From contig OZ239148.1 of NCBI GenBank assembly GCA_965194655.1, positions 310,001 to 374,000 on the forward strand: a DNA stretch of 64,000 nt. Reading direction: 5' to 3'. Under the pieces are notes generated by a model. That model was not told the origin of the DNA, ran no database searches, and saw nothing but the letters and a program-made list of their open reading frames with translations. Shown piece after piece: positions 31,454-38,913 of this stretch. Source of the stretch: Hahnella lacustris (GTDB lineage: Bacteria > Pseudomonadota > Gammaproteobacteria > Burkholderiales > Burkholderiaceae_A). How positions within the stretch are numbered: position 1 is the first letter of the stretch; every line of letters begins with the position of its first letter. Position numbers and translations under genes: made by a program.

Positions 31454-32245
31454 CTAATAGCCGATCCAATTTGCGATCCATTCCTTGATGCTGGCCTGGT
31501 TTTGCTCAAGTGCCTCAGCATTTGGAAGAAGGAATCGGTAAAACGGCTTATCAGCGAGCCCTGATTGAAAATCAATGGGGTAGGGTAATACTTGAAAGCC
31601 CTGGTTCTCGAAATTTCGAATCGATCTGGCCATATGACTCGCAGAGGTCACGAGTGCAATTGAATATCCGCCCTTTGATTCTTGAGGCAGGAGTCTTTCA
31701 AGGATCTCTCGGGTTTTCTCCGCATTTTCACGAGTGGTTCGGGCCTGAGACTCCAGAATGATGGCATCTCGAGGGACCCCCAACGCCTCCATAAACTCGG
31801 CCATCGCTTGCGCCTCGGTTAAGAGTTGGCCTGCTTGGAGCCCCGGGCTCCGTCCACCTGACACAATGACCTTGTCGGCCACGCCTTGTTTAAACAAACG
31901 CGCTCCATGCCAGACCCGATCAGACGCATCGTGGAGTTCTGGAAATATTCGAAGCGGGGGGATGGGGGCAGACATCCCTCCCCCCAGCACCACAATGGCC
32001 AGAGGGCGCTTCTGTTGAAGGGTCCACTCCGCTTTCTGAGTTTCATGAAAACGCTGCGCGCGCATTTCCAGTGGCAGCACGATCTGATGGGCCACCCATT
32101 CATTCGAAAACACCACAAGGCTGAATACGCCGAGTCCCCAACACAGGGTTCTGACCCGTTTAAATAGCGCGCCCATGAAGAGCAGGGAAAAGAAGATTCC
32201 CAGCGGGGACAGCATCCAGGTTGCGAGCTTGATGAGGATGAGCAT
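31454..32245 (-). CDS. DUF218/YdcF-family membrane protein (ElyC/SanA-like)
   Basis: The 263-aa protein has two N-terminal membrane spans (about 5-25 and 34-50) and a DUF218 domain: PLAIVVLGGGMSAPIPPLR, GVADKVIVSGGRSPGLQAGQ, AMAEFMEALGVPRDAIILES, RTTRENAEKTREI and SIALVTSASHMARSIRNFE. Family members such as ElyC and SanA affect cell-envelope and peptidoglycan integrity; the enzymatic activity is not firmly established. It starts 48 bases from the divergent UDP-glucose dehydrogenase gene. Confidence 0.88.
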   Translation of the reverse strand: MLILIKLATWMLSPLGIFFSLLFMGALFKRVRTLCWGLGVFSLVVFSNEWVAHQIVLPLEMRAQRFHETQKAEWTLQQKRPLAIVVLGGGMSAPIPPLRIFPELHDASDRVWHGARLFKQGVADKVIVSGGRSPGLQAGQLLTEAQAMAEFMEALGVPRDAIILESQARTTRENAEKTREILERLLPQESKGGYSIALVTSASHMARSIRNFENQGFQVLPYPIDFQSGLADKPFYRFLLPNAEALEQNQASIKEWIANWIGY

Positions 32246-32293
32246 GGTGATCTCTCGGTAGAATCCCTAAAACAAGAAAGGGAGTATGGCGGA

Positions 32294-33625
32294 ATGAAGA
32301 TTTCAATTGTCGGCACGGGCTATGTGGGCCTGGTCACTGGCGCTTGCCTGGCGGATGCGGGCAACGATGTGCTCTGCCTCGATTTAGATGCCAACAAAAT
32401 CAAGATTCTGAATGAGGGCGGCATCCCCATTCACGAGCCCGGGCTCCTGGAGGTGGTGCGTAAGAACGTCGCCGCGGGTCGTCTGCGTTTCACCACTTCG
32501 GTGGAGGACAGCGTCGCCTTTGGTCTGGTTCAGTTCATCGCCGTGGGTACCCCACCGGATGAGGATGGCTCAGCCGATCTCAAATACGTCTTAGCCGCCG
32601 CTCGCGCCATCGGATTACACATGCAGTCTGAAAAGATTGTGGTGGATAAAAGCACCGTGCCGGTGGGCACGGCCGATAAAGTCCGCGCAGAAATGGCCAA
32701 GGCCCTCGCTGAGCGAGGGGCCAGCATCCCCTACTACGTGGTCTCAAACCCTGAGTTCCTCAAAGAGGGGGCAGCGGTCGAAGATTTTCAGCGGCCCGAT
32801 CGGATTGTGATTGGAGCAGACCACCCCCGTGCCGTAGAGGTCATGCGTCAAATCTACGCCCCGTTTCAGCGCAATCACGACAAACTGATGGTGATGGATG
32901 TGCGCTCGGCAGAGCTCACCAAGTATGCCGCCAACGCCATGCTGGCCACCCGTATCTCCTTCATGAATGAGCTGGCCAACCTGGCCGAGACGCTGGGGGC
33001 AGACATTGAGCAGGTACGACTCGGCATCGGATCGGATTCACGCATTGGCTACAGCTTCCTCTACTCGGGCTGTGGCTATGGCGGCTCCTGCTTCCCGAAG
33101 GATGTAAAGGCGCTCATCAAGACGGCCAGTGAGCACGGACATGATCTGAAGGTTTTGAATGCCGTAGAAGACGCCAACGATGCGCAGAAGTCGGTCTTGG
33201 TGAAGAAGATTGAGCGGGCCTTCGGTCGAAACCTGGTGGGCAAACGTTTTGCGCTCTGGGGTCTCGCCTTTAAGCCCAATACAGATGACATGCGCGAGGC
33301 GCCCAGTCGAGTGCTCATTCAGGCGCTGCTCGAGCGGGGCGCCACGGTTCACGCCTACGATCCGGTTGCCATGGAGGAAGCCCATCGCGTGTTGGGTGAC
33401 AGCATCGATTACGCGAAGCGCGCTGTGGATGCACTCGAGGGTGCGGACGCACTGGTCATCGTCACAGAGTGGAAGGAGTTTCGGAGTCCAGACTTTGAAG
33501 GCATGGCCACCAAGCTCAAGTCCAAACGCATCTTCGATGGCCGAAATCTCTATGAGCCCTCAGTGCCCACGTCGTATGGCTTGGTCTATGAGGCGATTGG
33601 CCGCACCGGTGGGAGTGCAACATGA
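32294..33625 (+). CDS. ugd: UDP-glucose 6-dehydrogenase (UDP-glucose/GDP-mannose dehydrogenase family)
   Basis: The 443-aa enzyme oxidises UDP-glucose to UDP-glucuronate with two NAD+. The N-terminal Rossmann fold is MKISIVGTGYVGLVTGACLA; VDKSTVPVGTADKVR, VVSNPEFLKEGAAVEDFQRP, the catalytic region GIGSDSRIGYSFLYSGCGYG with GSCFPKDVKAL, and WGLAFKPNTDDMREAPS in the C-terminal UDP-binding domain are visible. Glucuronate feeds capsule, EPS or LPS. The epimerase at 35.1 kb could use the product. It is followed by hemF with an ATGA overlap. Confidence 0.96.
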   Translation: MKISIVGTGYVGLVTGACLADAGNDVLCLDLDANKIKILNEGGIPIHEPGLLEVVRKNVAAGRLRFTTSVEDSVAFGLVQFIAVGTPPDEDGSADLKYVLAAARAIGLHMQSEKIVVDKSTVPVGTADKVRAEMAKALAERGASIPYYVVSNPEFLKEGAAVEDFQRPDRIVIGADHPRAVEVMRQIYAPFQRNHDKLMVMDVRSAELTKYAANAMLATRISFMNELANLAETLGADIEQVRLGIGSDSRIGYSFLYSGCGYGGSCFPKDVKALIKTASEHGHDLKVLNAVEDANDAQKSVLVKKIERAFGRNLVGKRFALWGLAFKPNTDDMREAPSRVLIQALLERGATVHAYDPVAMEEAHRVLGDSIDYAKRAVDALEGADALVIVTEWKEFRSPDFEGMATKLKSKRIFDGRNLYEPSVPTSYGLVYEAIGRTGGSAT

Positions 33626-34542
33626 GCGTCAACATTCAAGAGCTGCGCGACTACTTTCTCGGGCTCCAAGACCGCATCACTTCAGCCGTGGAGCAGGCGG
33701 ACGGCCAGCCCTTTTTTGAAGATGCCTGGACCAAGCCCGATGACGCTCCGTTGAGGGGAGATGGCCGCTCCCGTCTGCTCGAAGAGGGCCAGCTCATGGA
33801 GCGGGCCGGAGTGGGCTTCTCACATGTGCGTGGAGATCGCCTGCCCCCCTCCGCCACAGCCAATCGTCCTGAGCTCGCGGGCCGGGGCTTCGAGGCCATT
33901 GGCGTGTCGTTGGTGTTTCACCCGCGCAATCCCTATGTGCCCACTGTGCATGCGAATGTGCGCGTGCTGGTGGCCAAGGCCACGCGCGACGGCGAGGAGG
34001 ACATCTGGTGGTTCGGGGGTGGGATGGACCTCACGCCCTACTACCCCTTCGAGGAGGATGCGGTGCATTTTCACCGCACCTGCCAGCAGGCGCTCTCGCC
34101 CTTTGGGGCGGACTATTACCCACGCTTCAAGAAGTGGTGTGATGAGTACTTCTATCTCAAGCACCGGGCCGAGGCTCGCGGTGTCGGCGGGGTCTTTTTT
34201 GATGACTTCGCAGAACTTGGCTTTGAGCAGAGCTTTGCCATGACCCGCGCGGTTGGAGACAGCGTGGTCAATGCCTACCTTCCTATCGTGCAACGCAGAC
34301 GCGAGATGGTCTACGGCGAGCGGGAACGGGATTTCCAGGCCTATCGTCGTGGACGCTATGTGGAATTCAATCTGGTCTATGACCGAGGCACCCACTTCGG
34401 GCTGCAGAGCGGTGGCCGCGCCGAGAGCATTCTCATGAGCCTTCCCCCCATTGTGAAGTGGCGGTACGACTGGTCACCCGAGGAAGGGTCTCCCGAGGCC
34501 AAGCTTTATGAGGTGATCAAGCCGAGGGATTGGGTGGCATGA
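33622..34542 (+). CDS. hemF: Oxygen-dependent coproporphyrinogen III oxidase
   Basis: The 306-aa enzyme converts coproporphyrinogen III to protoporphyrinogen IX in haem synthesis, requiring O2. HemF segments are GVGFSHVRGDRLPPSATANR, VSLVFHPRNPYVPTVHANVR, WWFGGGMDLTPYYPFEEDAV, HFHRTCQQAL, HRAEARGVGGVFFDDF, RGRYVEFNLVYDRGTHFGLQ and GGRAESILMSLPPIVKWRYD. It overlaps ugd by four bases, an unusual functional neighbour. It implies at least facultatively aerobic growth, in line with the oxygenase genes further right. Confidence 0.97.
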   Translation: MSVNIQELRDYFLGLQDRITSAVEQADGQPFFEDAWTKPDDAPLRGDGRSRLLEEGQLMERAGVGFSHVRGDRLPPSATANRPELAGRGFEAIGVSLVFHPRNPYVPTVHANVRVLVAKATRDGEEDIWWFGGGMDLTPYYPFEEDAVHFHRTCQQALSPFGADYYPRFKKWCDEYFYLKHRAEARGVGGVFFDDFAELGFEQSFAMTRAVGDSVVNAYLPIVQRRREMVYGERERDFQAYRRGRYVEFNLVYDRGTHFGLQSGGRAESILMSLPPIVKWRYDWSPEEGSPEAKLYEVIKPRDWVA

Positions 34543-34548
34543 TCAGGG

Positions 34549-34577
34549 TTGCCAGGGCCCATCATGCGTTTTATAGT
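34549..34577 (+). promoter_or_regulatory. Sigma-70 promoter of the toxin-antitoxin pair
   Basis: TTGCCA (34549-34554), a 17-base spacer and TATAGT (34572-34577) closely match the consensus. Start of transcription would fall near 34584, about 35 bases before the antitoxin start. This is the clearest housekeeping promoter seen in the window. Confidence 0.65.
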
Positions 34578-34618
34578 GCGATTCATCGTGCGGTGAAAAG
34601 TATCCTTAGGAGCGTGCT

Positions 34619-34879
34619 TTGAATGTCATCAGCGCCAACGACCTTAAGACAAAAGGGGTCTCAGTGATCGAGAGTGCTTTATCTGATCGTTCAGAGGCCG
34701 TGGTCTCTGTTCGGGGTCAGGATCGTTATGTGGTGATGAGTTTGGAGCATTACCACTACCTTCGGGAGTGTGAGCTGGAGCGTGCCTGGATGGAGGTTCG
34801 CGAGGAAGTGTCATCGGGCCAGTCACTGTCGGAGACTCCGGAGGACCATCTCAGCCGCATTCAGAAAGAGATGGCTTGA
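34619..34879 (+). CDS. Phd/YefM-family antitoxin
   Basis: The 86-aa protein starts at TTG with TAGGAG upstream. NVISANDLKTKGVSVIESAL followed by EAVVSVRGQDRYVVMSLEHY is the Phd/YefM DNA-binding and dimerisation fold; the charged C-terminal half (ELERAWMEVREEVSSGQSLS) would wrap the toxin. It autoregulates the operon with the toxin (family knowledge). The stop overlaps the toxin start (TTGA). Confidence 0.85.
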   Translation: MNVISANDLKTKGVSVIESALSDRSEAVVSVRGQDRYVVMSLEHYHYLRECELERAWMEVREEVSSGQSLSETPEDHLSRIQKEMA

Positions 34880-35157
34880 CCTATAGCCTTCATTTCACGC
34901 CGTCTTATGAGAAGCGGCTGAAAAAGTGGCTTCGTCGTCATCCCAATCTGCACCATCGATATCTTCGAACCCTCCAGGTGCTGAGCGTGAATCCACACCA
35001 TCCATCGCTTCGTCTTCACGCCTTGTCGGGTCCGTTGGAGGGGCTGCATTCCATCTCGATTGATCTCTCTCAGCGCATCACGCTAGAGCTCTACATTCAA
35101 GACCAATCCATTTTTTTGGTTGATATTGGGGATCACGATCGTGTCTACCGGACCTAA
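34876..35157 (+). CDS. RelE/YafQ-type toxin (predicted mRNA interferase)
   Basis: The 93-aa basic protein starts at TTG overlapping the antitoxin stop. It has the RelE/ParE-superfamily pattern: YSLHFTPSYEKRLKKWLRRH, RLHALSGPLEGLHSISIDLS, RITLELYIQDQSIFLVDIGD and a final HDRVYR. Members cleave mRNA on the ribosome or, in ParE, inhibit gyrase; the ending HDxVYR favours the YafQ/RelE-like side, but I cannot exclude ParE. Its last 17 bases overlap the start of the next gene. Confidence 0.82.
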   Translation: MTYSLHFTPSYEKRLKKWLRRHPNLHHRYLRTLQVLSVNPHHPSLRLHALSGPLEGLHSISIDLSQRITLELYIQDQSIFLVDIGDHDRVYRT

Positions 35158-36178
35158 AACCATCCTTGTTACCGGCGCGGCCGGCTTCATTGGCAGTTAT
35201 GTGAGCGAGCGCCTGCTCAGCCAAGGCCATCGGGTGGTTGGGCTCGACAATCTGAACGACTACTACGACCCCACCCTCAAGGAGGCGAGGCTTGAGCGCA
35301 TTGGGCTGCACCCGCAGGCCGATCAGTTCGAGTGCGTCAGGGCCTCGCTCGAAGACCGAGCAGCCATGACGGCCTTGTTTGAGCAGCATCACTTTGATGG
35401 GGTGGTGCACCTGGCTGCGCAGGCCGGGGTGCGCTATTCGCTGACGCACCCGCACGCCTACATTGACAGCAACATCACCGGCTTTCTAAACATCCTCGAG
35501 GGGGTGCGCAGTCAGATTCGTCCGGGTCAGCCCAAGGCCCATCTGGTCTACGCCAGTTCCTCCAGCGTGTATGGGGGCAACACCAAGCTCCCCTTCTCTG
35601 AGGACCAGGATGTCGATCGACCCGTGTCGCTCTATGCGGCCACCAAGAAGGCCAATGAGCTGATGGGCCACACCTACAGCCATCTCTTCGGCATCCCCGC
35701 CACTGGCCTGAGATTCTTTACGGTGTATGGGCCCTGGGGACGGCCTGATATGGCGGCCTTCAAATTCGTGAAGGCCATTCTGGCGGGCGAGACCATCGAG
35801 GTCTACAACCACGGCCAGATGCAGCGCGACTTCACCTATGTGGATGACATTGTTGAGGGTGTGGTGCGGGTGCTCGAGCACCCGCCAGTGCCCGAACCAG
35901 CGGGCGATGACTTTGCCTTTGATCAGACCGCCCCTCACCGGGTGCTGAACATTGGCAACCACCATCCCGAGCCACTCACCGAGTTCATCGAGGCGATTGA
36001 GGCGGCGTTGGGCATGACCGCCAAAAAGCAGCTTCTGCCCATGCAGCCAGGTGATGTGCCGGCCACCTATGCCGCGACCGATCAGCTCAAGGCGCTCACG
36101 GGCTTTGCGCCCTACACCCCACTGCGGACAGGCATTCAGCGGTTTGTGGACTGGTATCGCAGTTATTACCGGGTCTAG
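35141..36178 (+). CDS. NAD-dependent epimerase, probably UDP-glucuronate 4-epimerase
   Basis: The ~345-aa extended SDR starts at GTG 35141 (MSTGPKTILVTGAAGFIGSY) with GGGGAT upstream; a TTG at 35120 is less likely. DNLNDYYDPTLKEARLERI is the loop typical of UDP-glucuronate 4-epimerases. VHLAAQAGVRYSLTHPHAYI, VYASSSSVYGGNTKLPFSED, YAATKKANELMGHTYSHLFG (catalytic Tyr/Lys) and RFFTVYGPWGRPDMAAFKF support it. With ugd nearby it would give UDP-galacturonate for surface polysaccharide. The toxin gene overlaps its start. Confidence 0.88.
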   Translation: MSTGPKTILVTGAAGFIGSYVSERLLSQGHRVVGLDNLNDYYDPTLKEARLERIGLHPQADQFECVRASLEDRAAMTALFEQHHFDGVVHLAAQAGVRYSLTHPHAYIDSNITGFLNILEGVRSQIRPGQPKAHLVYASSSSVYGGNTKLPFSEDQDVDRPVSLYAATKKANELMGHTYSHLFGIPATGLRFFTVYGPWGRPDMAAFKFVKAILAGETIEVYNHGQMQRDFTYVDDIVEGVVRVLEHPPVPEPAGDDFAFDQTAPHRVLNIGNHHPEPLTEFIEAIEAALGMTAKKQLLPMQPGDVPATYAATDQLKALTGFAPYTPLRTGIQRFVDWYRSYYRV

Positions 36179-36241
36179 CGTAAGTTTTTGGGGCGCTCGA
36201 GGGTTTAAGCCATGAATCCCTCTTACTTTCCCGGAGCACAC

Positions 36242-36787
36242 ATGAAGTTAAACCCCTCTCTTCTGAAGTCGGCCGTGCTGGGTGCCTTCTTGGCCCTCAC
36301 CGCCCAGGCCTGGGCGCAGGTTCCTCCCCCTCCACCTGCCCCACCCGCGCCGCTTCCGCCGGGCCTGGTGCTGCCCAATCCGGGCGATATGGTGAACCTC
36401 ACGCCCGAGCAGCGTCGCGAAAAAATGAAGGCACTGCGCGCTCAACTCAAGGACCTCACCCCCGAGCAGCGTCAGGCCGTGAAGGCTGAGATGCGCGCAC
36501 GCATCGAACAACTCCCGCCAGAGGTACGCAAGCAAATCATGGAGAAGGCTCGAGGCGACTGGAAACAGATGTCCCCGGAGGACCGTCAAAAATGGCGTGA
36601 AGAGCGTCGCCGCATCATCGAAGGCATGTCCCCCGAGGAGCGTCGAGTGCTCCAAGAGGAGCGTCGCCGCATCTGGTCAAAACTGAGCCCCGAGGAGCGT
36701 GAACGCCTCTTTAAGGCGATGCCCAAACCTCCACTGCCTGCGGCACCACCTGCTCCTCCCGCACCGCCCCGGCCTCCTGGCCAGTAA
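36242..36787 (+). CDS. Exported 19-residue-repeat helical protein (DUF3106/CpxP-like)
   Basis: The start is ATG 36242 with GGAG upstream (an ATG at 36212 adds ten residues before the signal). The ~181-aa protein has a Sec signal peptide ending at QAWAQ, Pro-rich N- and C-terminal tails, and a central helical region of five and a half tandem 19-residue units. These begin LTPEQRREKMK, LTPEQRQAVKA, LPPEVRKQIME, MSPEDRQKWRE, MSPEERRVLQE and LSPEERERLF. The motif recalls the LTxxQ helices of CpxP/ZraP/CnrX-type periplasmic sensors and chaperones. It is first in a set leading to an ECF sigma factor, so a sensory role is plausible but unproven. Confidence 0.8.
   Translation: MKLNPSLLKSAVLGAFLALTAQAWAQVPPPPPAPPAPLPPGLVLPNPGDMVNLTPEQRREKMKALRAQLKDLTPEQRQAVKAEMRARIEQLPPEVRKQIMEKARGDWKQMSPEDRQKWREERRRIIEGMSPEERRVLQEERRRIWSKLSPEERERLFKAMPKPPLPAAPPAPPAPPRPPGQ
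36428..36724 (+). repeat. Coding tandem repeat, about 57-bp units (19 residues)
   Basis: Five and a half degenerate units encode (L/M)(T/S/P)PE-x-R-rich helices within the exported protein. Conservation is at protein rather than DNA level, indicating old duplication under selection. Confidence 0.7.
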
Positions 36788-36799
36788 AGGAGTCCAGCC

Positions 36800-37219
36800 A
36801 TGCAGCGTATGAGCATGTTGAGCGCGCCTGTGTTCTCTCTGGGGCTGTTGATTGGCCTGGCCGGTGTGTTTGCCGCACCTGCAGCCTTGGCCTGGGGTGA
36901 TCGAGAGCAGGCGGCCCTCGCCGCAGTGGCGGGTGTCACCCTGGTGAAAGTCCATGCAAGGCACCGCCATCACCACCACGCGCACGCTCAATTCTGGGTG
37001 CCTGTCGCACGCGTCACTTCGGTCGCTGCAGCCCCGTGGGTCGTGTCTTCTTCAGCGGCATTGCTCAGCTACCACGCGCCGCTTTACTCGGTGCATCCCG
37101 CCCCAGTCTGGATGGCATCTCCTGCCATCGAGGCCCCTCCTGTGGGTTGCACCGATATCCCCATCAAAGACAGCTGGGGGCGCGTGCTCGAGTACCGCCG
37201 TGATTGCAGTGCCCGCTAG
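36800..37219 (+). CDS. Exported histidine-rich protein of unknown function
   Basis: The 139-aa protein starts after AAGGAG. It has a long hydrophobic signal peptide (about residues 8-31, ending AALAW). Seven histidines cluster at residues 52-62 (VHARHRHHHHAHA), a likely metal-binding patch. Two cysteines near the C-terminus (GCTDIPIKDSWGRVLEYRRD-C) could form a disulfide. I know no family for it. It lies 12 bases after the repeat protein and overlaps the sigma factor gene, so the genes are probably one operon. Metal sensing or buffering is an inference from composition and context. Confidence 0.7.
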   Translation: MQRMSMLSAPVFSLGLLIGLAGVFAAPAALAWGDREQAALAAVAGVTLVKVHARHRHHHHAHAQFWVPVARVTSVAAAPWVVSSSAALLSYHAPLYSVHPAPVWMASPAIEAPPVGCTDIPIKDSWGRVLEYRRDCSAR

Positions 37220-37796
37220 CCTCGCGCTCTCGGATGGCTGGGGCCTGCTTGCGAAGGCCCGCAACGGAACAGGCCGAGAAGCTCGCCAGCACGCGGTCGA
37301 ACTGGTCGGGCTCTTGCGACCGCGGGCCTTCGCGCTCGCCTATCGCCTGTTGCAAGACCGAGCCCTCGCCGAGGACGTAGTTCAAGAGTCATTGGTTCGG
37401 CTGTGGAAAAGCCAGGCCCGTGACCAGGGCCGTGCACAGCTGAGCAGCTACTTTCATCAGATCGTCGCGAACGAATCGCTTCGCCTGCTCAAGCGCAGAG
37501 GTCGTGAGTCTGCCTGGGCACCCGAAGAGCTGGCTGAATTCATGGATCAGCAGTCCCAGCAGCTCAGTTCGGCATCCACCGTCCCTGAAGTCTCCACCCA
37601 TCCAGCGGCCCTAGAGGCTGCCGTGTCGGCGCTCCCTGACCGTCAACGGGCGGCCTTGGTACTCTGGGCTTATGAGGACGCCACCGTCCCGCAGATCTCC
37701 GAGGCCTTGGGCCTCAGCCTGAACGCCACTCACCAGCTCTTGCATCGCGCCAAACAATCGCTCAGAAACGCACTGACCACAGGACACGCAGCATGA
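37200..37796 (+). CDS. ECF-type RNA polymerase sigma factor
   Basis: The ~198-aa protein starts at GTG 37200 or 37209, inside the end of the His-rich gene. Sigma region 2 (RAFALAYRLLQDRALAEDVV then QESLVRLWKS) and region 4 (ALPDRQRAALVLWAYEDATV then PQISEALGLSLNATHQLLHR, AKQSLRNAL) are clear. The long frame upstream to 36954 is out of frame with the His-rich gene and not supported. The next gene overlaps by ATGA and encodes a membrane protein, the usual sigma/anti-sigma layout. Targets probably include its own operon; I could not identify a promoter motif. Confidence 0.88.
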   Translation: MIAVPASLALSDGWGLLAKARNGTGREARQHAVELVGLLRPRAFALAYRLLQDRALAEDVVQESLVRLWKSQARDQGRAQLSSYFHQIVANESLRLLKRRGRESAWAPEELAEFMDQQSQQLSSASTVPEVSTHPAALEAAVSALPDRQRAALVLWAYEDATVPQISEALGLSLNATHQLLHRAKQSLRNALTTGHAA

Positions 37797-38161
37797 ACAC
37801 CACGCCAGACCCCTCCCACGATCTGCCTCTCAAGGCCGCGCTGAGGTCCCTTCCTAGTCCAGAGCCCTCTCACGGGTTTGATGCGCGACTGGTGCAGGTG
37901 CTTTCAGACCTCCCGCAGTCCCCTTCCGAGCCTGTCTGGGTTGGACATCTCGCACTCGCTGGTGCAGAACGTCAGGATGTGGGGGCGCCCTGGAGCCATC
38001 GCTCCGGTGGGAGCCGCTCAGGCTGGTCTCTGTGGGCTGGGATTGCCTTTGCCGTGCTGTTGGCGGTGAGCACAGCAGCCTGGATGCAGACCTCCAGCCC
38101 CATGCCCACCGATCTGCGAGAGCCCGACACTCTGTCGGTGCTCTCGTTTGGATTGCTCTGA
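37793..38161 (+). CDS. Small single-span membrane protein, candidate anti-sigma factor
   Basis: The 122-aa protein has a cytoplasmic N-terminus with a short helix (HGFDARLVQVLSDL), one transmembrane span at about 77-97 (WSLWAGIAFAVLLAVSTAAW) and a periplasmic tail of about 25 residues. It has no cysteine, so it lacks the zinc anti-sigma (ZAS) motif. Translation coupling to the sigma gene and topology suggest it tethers the sigma factor, similar in logic to CnrY. No sequence family is recognised. Confidence 0.65.
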   Translation: MNTTPDPSHDLPLKAALRSLPSPEPSHGFDARLVQVLSDLPQSPSEPVWVGHLALAGAERQDVGAPWSHRSGGSRSGWSLWAGIAFAVLLAVSTAAWMQTSSPMPTDLREPDTLSVLSFGLL

Positions 38162-38172
38162 CTCGGGCAGCA

Positions 38173-38913
38173 TTAGACCAAGGGTCGCTTGGTCGTGGGA
38201 CGAGGAGGTGCGGGCTTTTTAGTACCAGGTTTCTTTGCCGCAGGCTTCTTCGCTGCAGGCGACTTTGCGGCGGGCTTGCTCGCAGCGGCCTTGGCTGAAC
38301 CGGGCTTGCTGTTTGGCTTCGCAGCCGGCTTCTTGGCCGCAGGTTTTTTCGCAACCGGCTTCTTCGCTGCAGGTTTCTTGGCCGCAGGTTTCTTCGCTGC
38401 TGGTTTTTTGCCTGCAGGGGCCTTCGAGGCTGGCTTGGCCGCTGGCTTTTTGGCGGCGGGTTTTTTGGCGGCTGGCTTCTTCGCGGGCGGTGCCTCTGCA
38501 ATCGGCCCACCAGTGATGGGCTTGCGGGCCGTAGGCTTGCGCGCTGGCGCTTTCTTTCGGAAAGGCTTGGTGATCGCCTCTAGCGAGATGGGCTGTTCGC
38601 CCCAGATGTCTTCGAGCCGGTAGTACTCACGAATGGTGGGCTGAAGAATGTGCACCACCACATCCCCACAGTCGACGAGCACCCACTCTCCGGTGTCCTC
38701 GCCTTCCATGCCGTACACATCCCCACCATTCTCTTTCACCTTGTCGTGCACGCTCTTGGCCAGCGCCCGGGTCTGGCGGTTCGAGGTGCCTGAGGCCACC
38801 ACCACACGATCGAAGAGCGCTGTCATGGGGGTGGTGTTGAAGACTTGAATATCCTGGGCTTTGACGTCTTCCAGGGCATCCACAATCAGGTACTGCAGGG
38901 TCTCGAGGTTCAG
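38173..38913 (-). CDS. rsfS: Ribosome silencing factor RsfS with long Lys/Pro/Ala C-terminal tail
   Basis: Residues 1-118 form the RsfS/Iojap domain: LIVDALEDVKAQDIQVFNTT, ALFDRVVVASGTSNRQTRAL, TGEWVLVDCGDVVVHILQP and REYYRLEDIWGE. It binds ribosomal protein L14 (uL14) and blocks subunit joining in starvation. The tail (about 119-246) is low-complexity, with twelve KKP units in AAKKP-type repeats, strongly basic like histone H1. The domain homology starts before the first GTG (38883). The best start is CTG 38913, with AAAGGA six bases upstream, overlapping the nadD stop; GTG 38883 would clip the first helix. nadD-rsfS adjacency is conserved. Confidence 0.88.
   Translation of the reverse strand: MNLETLQYLIVDALEDVKAQDIQVFNTTPMTALFDRVVVASGTSNRQTRALAKSVHDKVKENGGDVYGMEGEDTGEWVLVDCGDVVVHILQPTIREYYRLEDIWGEQPISLEAITKPFRKKAPARKPTARKPITGGPIAEAPPAKKPAAKKPAAKKPAAKPASKAPAGKKPAAKKPAAKKPAAKKPVAKKPAAKKPAAKPNSKPGSAKAAASKPAAKSPAAKKPAAKKPGTKKPAPPRPTTKRPLV
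38176..38559 (-). repeat. Low-complexity coding repeat (AAKKP) in the rsfS tail
   Basis: Short repeats encode Ala-Ala-Lys-Lys-Pro units. Such DNA is prone to slippage, so length may vary between strains. The frame stays open throughout, with no stop codon. Confidence 0.8.

Noticed and set aside
36954..37199. N-terminal extension of the ECF sigma factor
   Set aside because: It overlaps the His-rich protein in a different frame and has no sigma homology.
38220..38560. Short regular repeats that resemble a CRISPR or satellite array
   Set aside because: Units are about 15 bases, lie fully inside rsfS in one frame and encode AAKKP; there are no spacers or cas genes.
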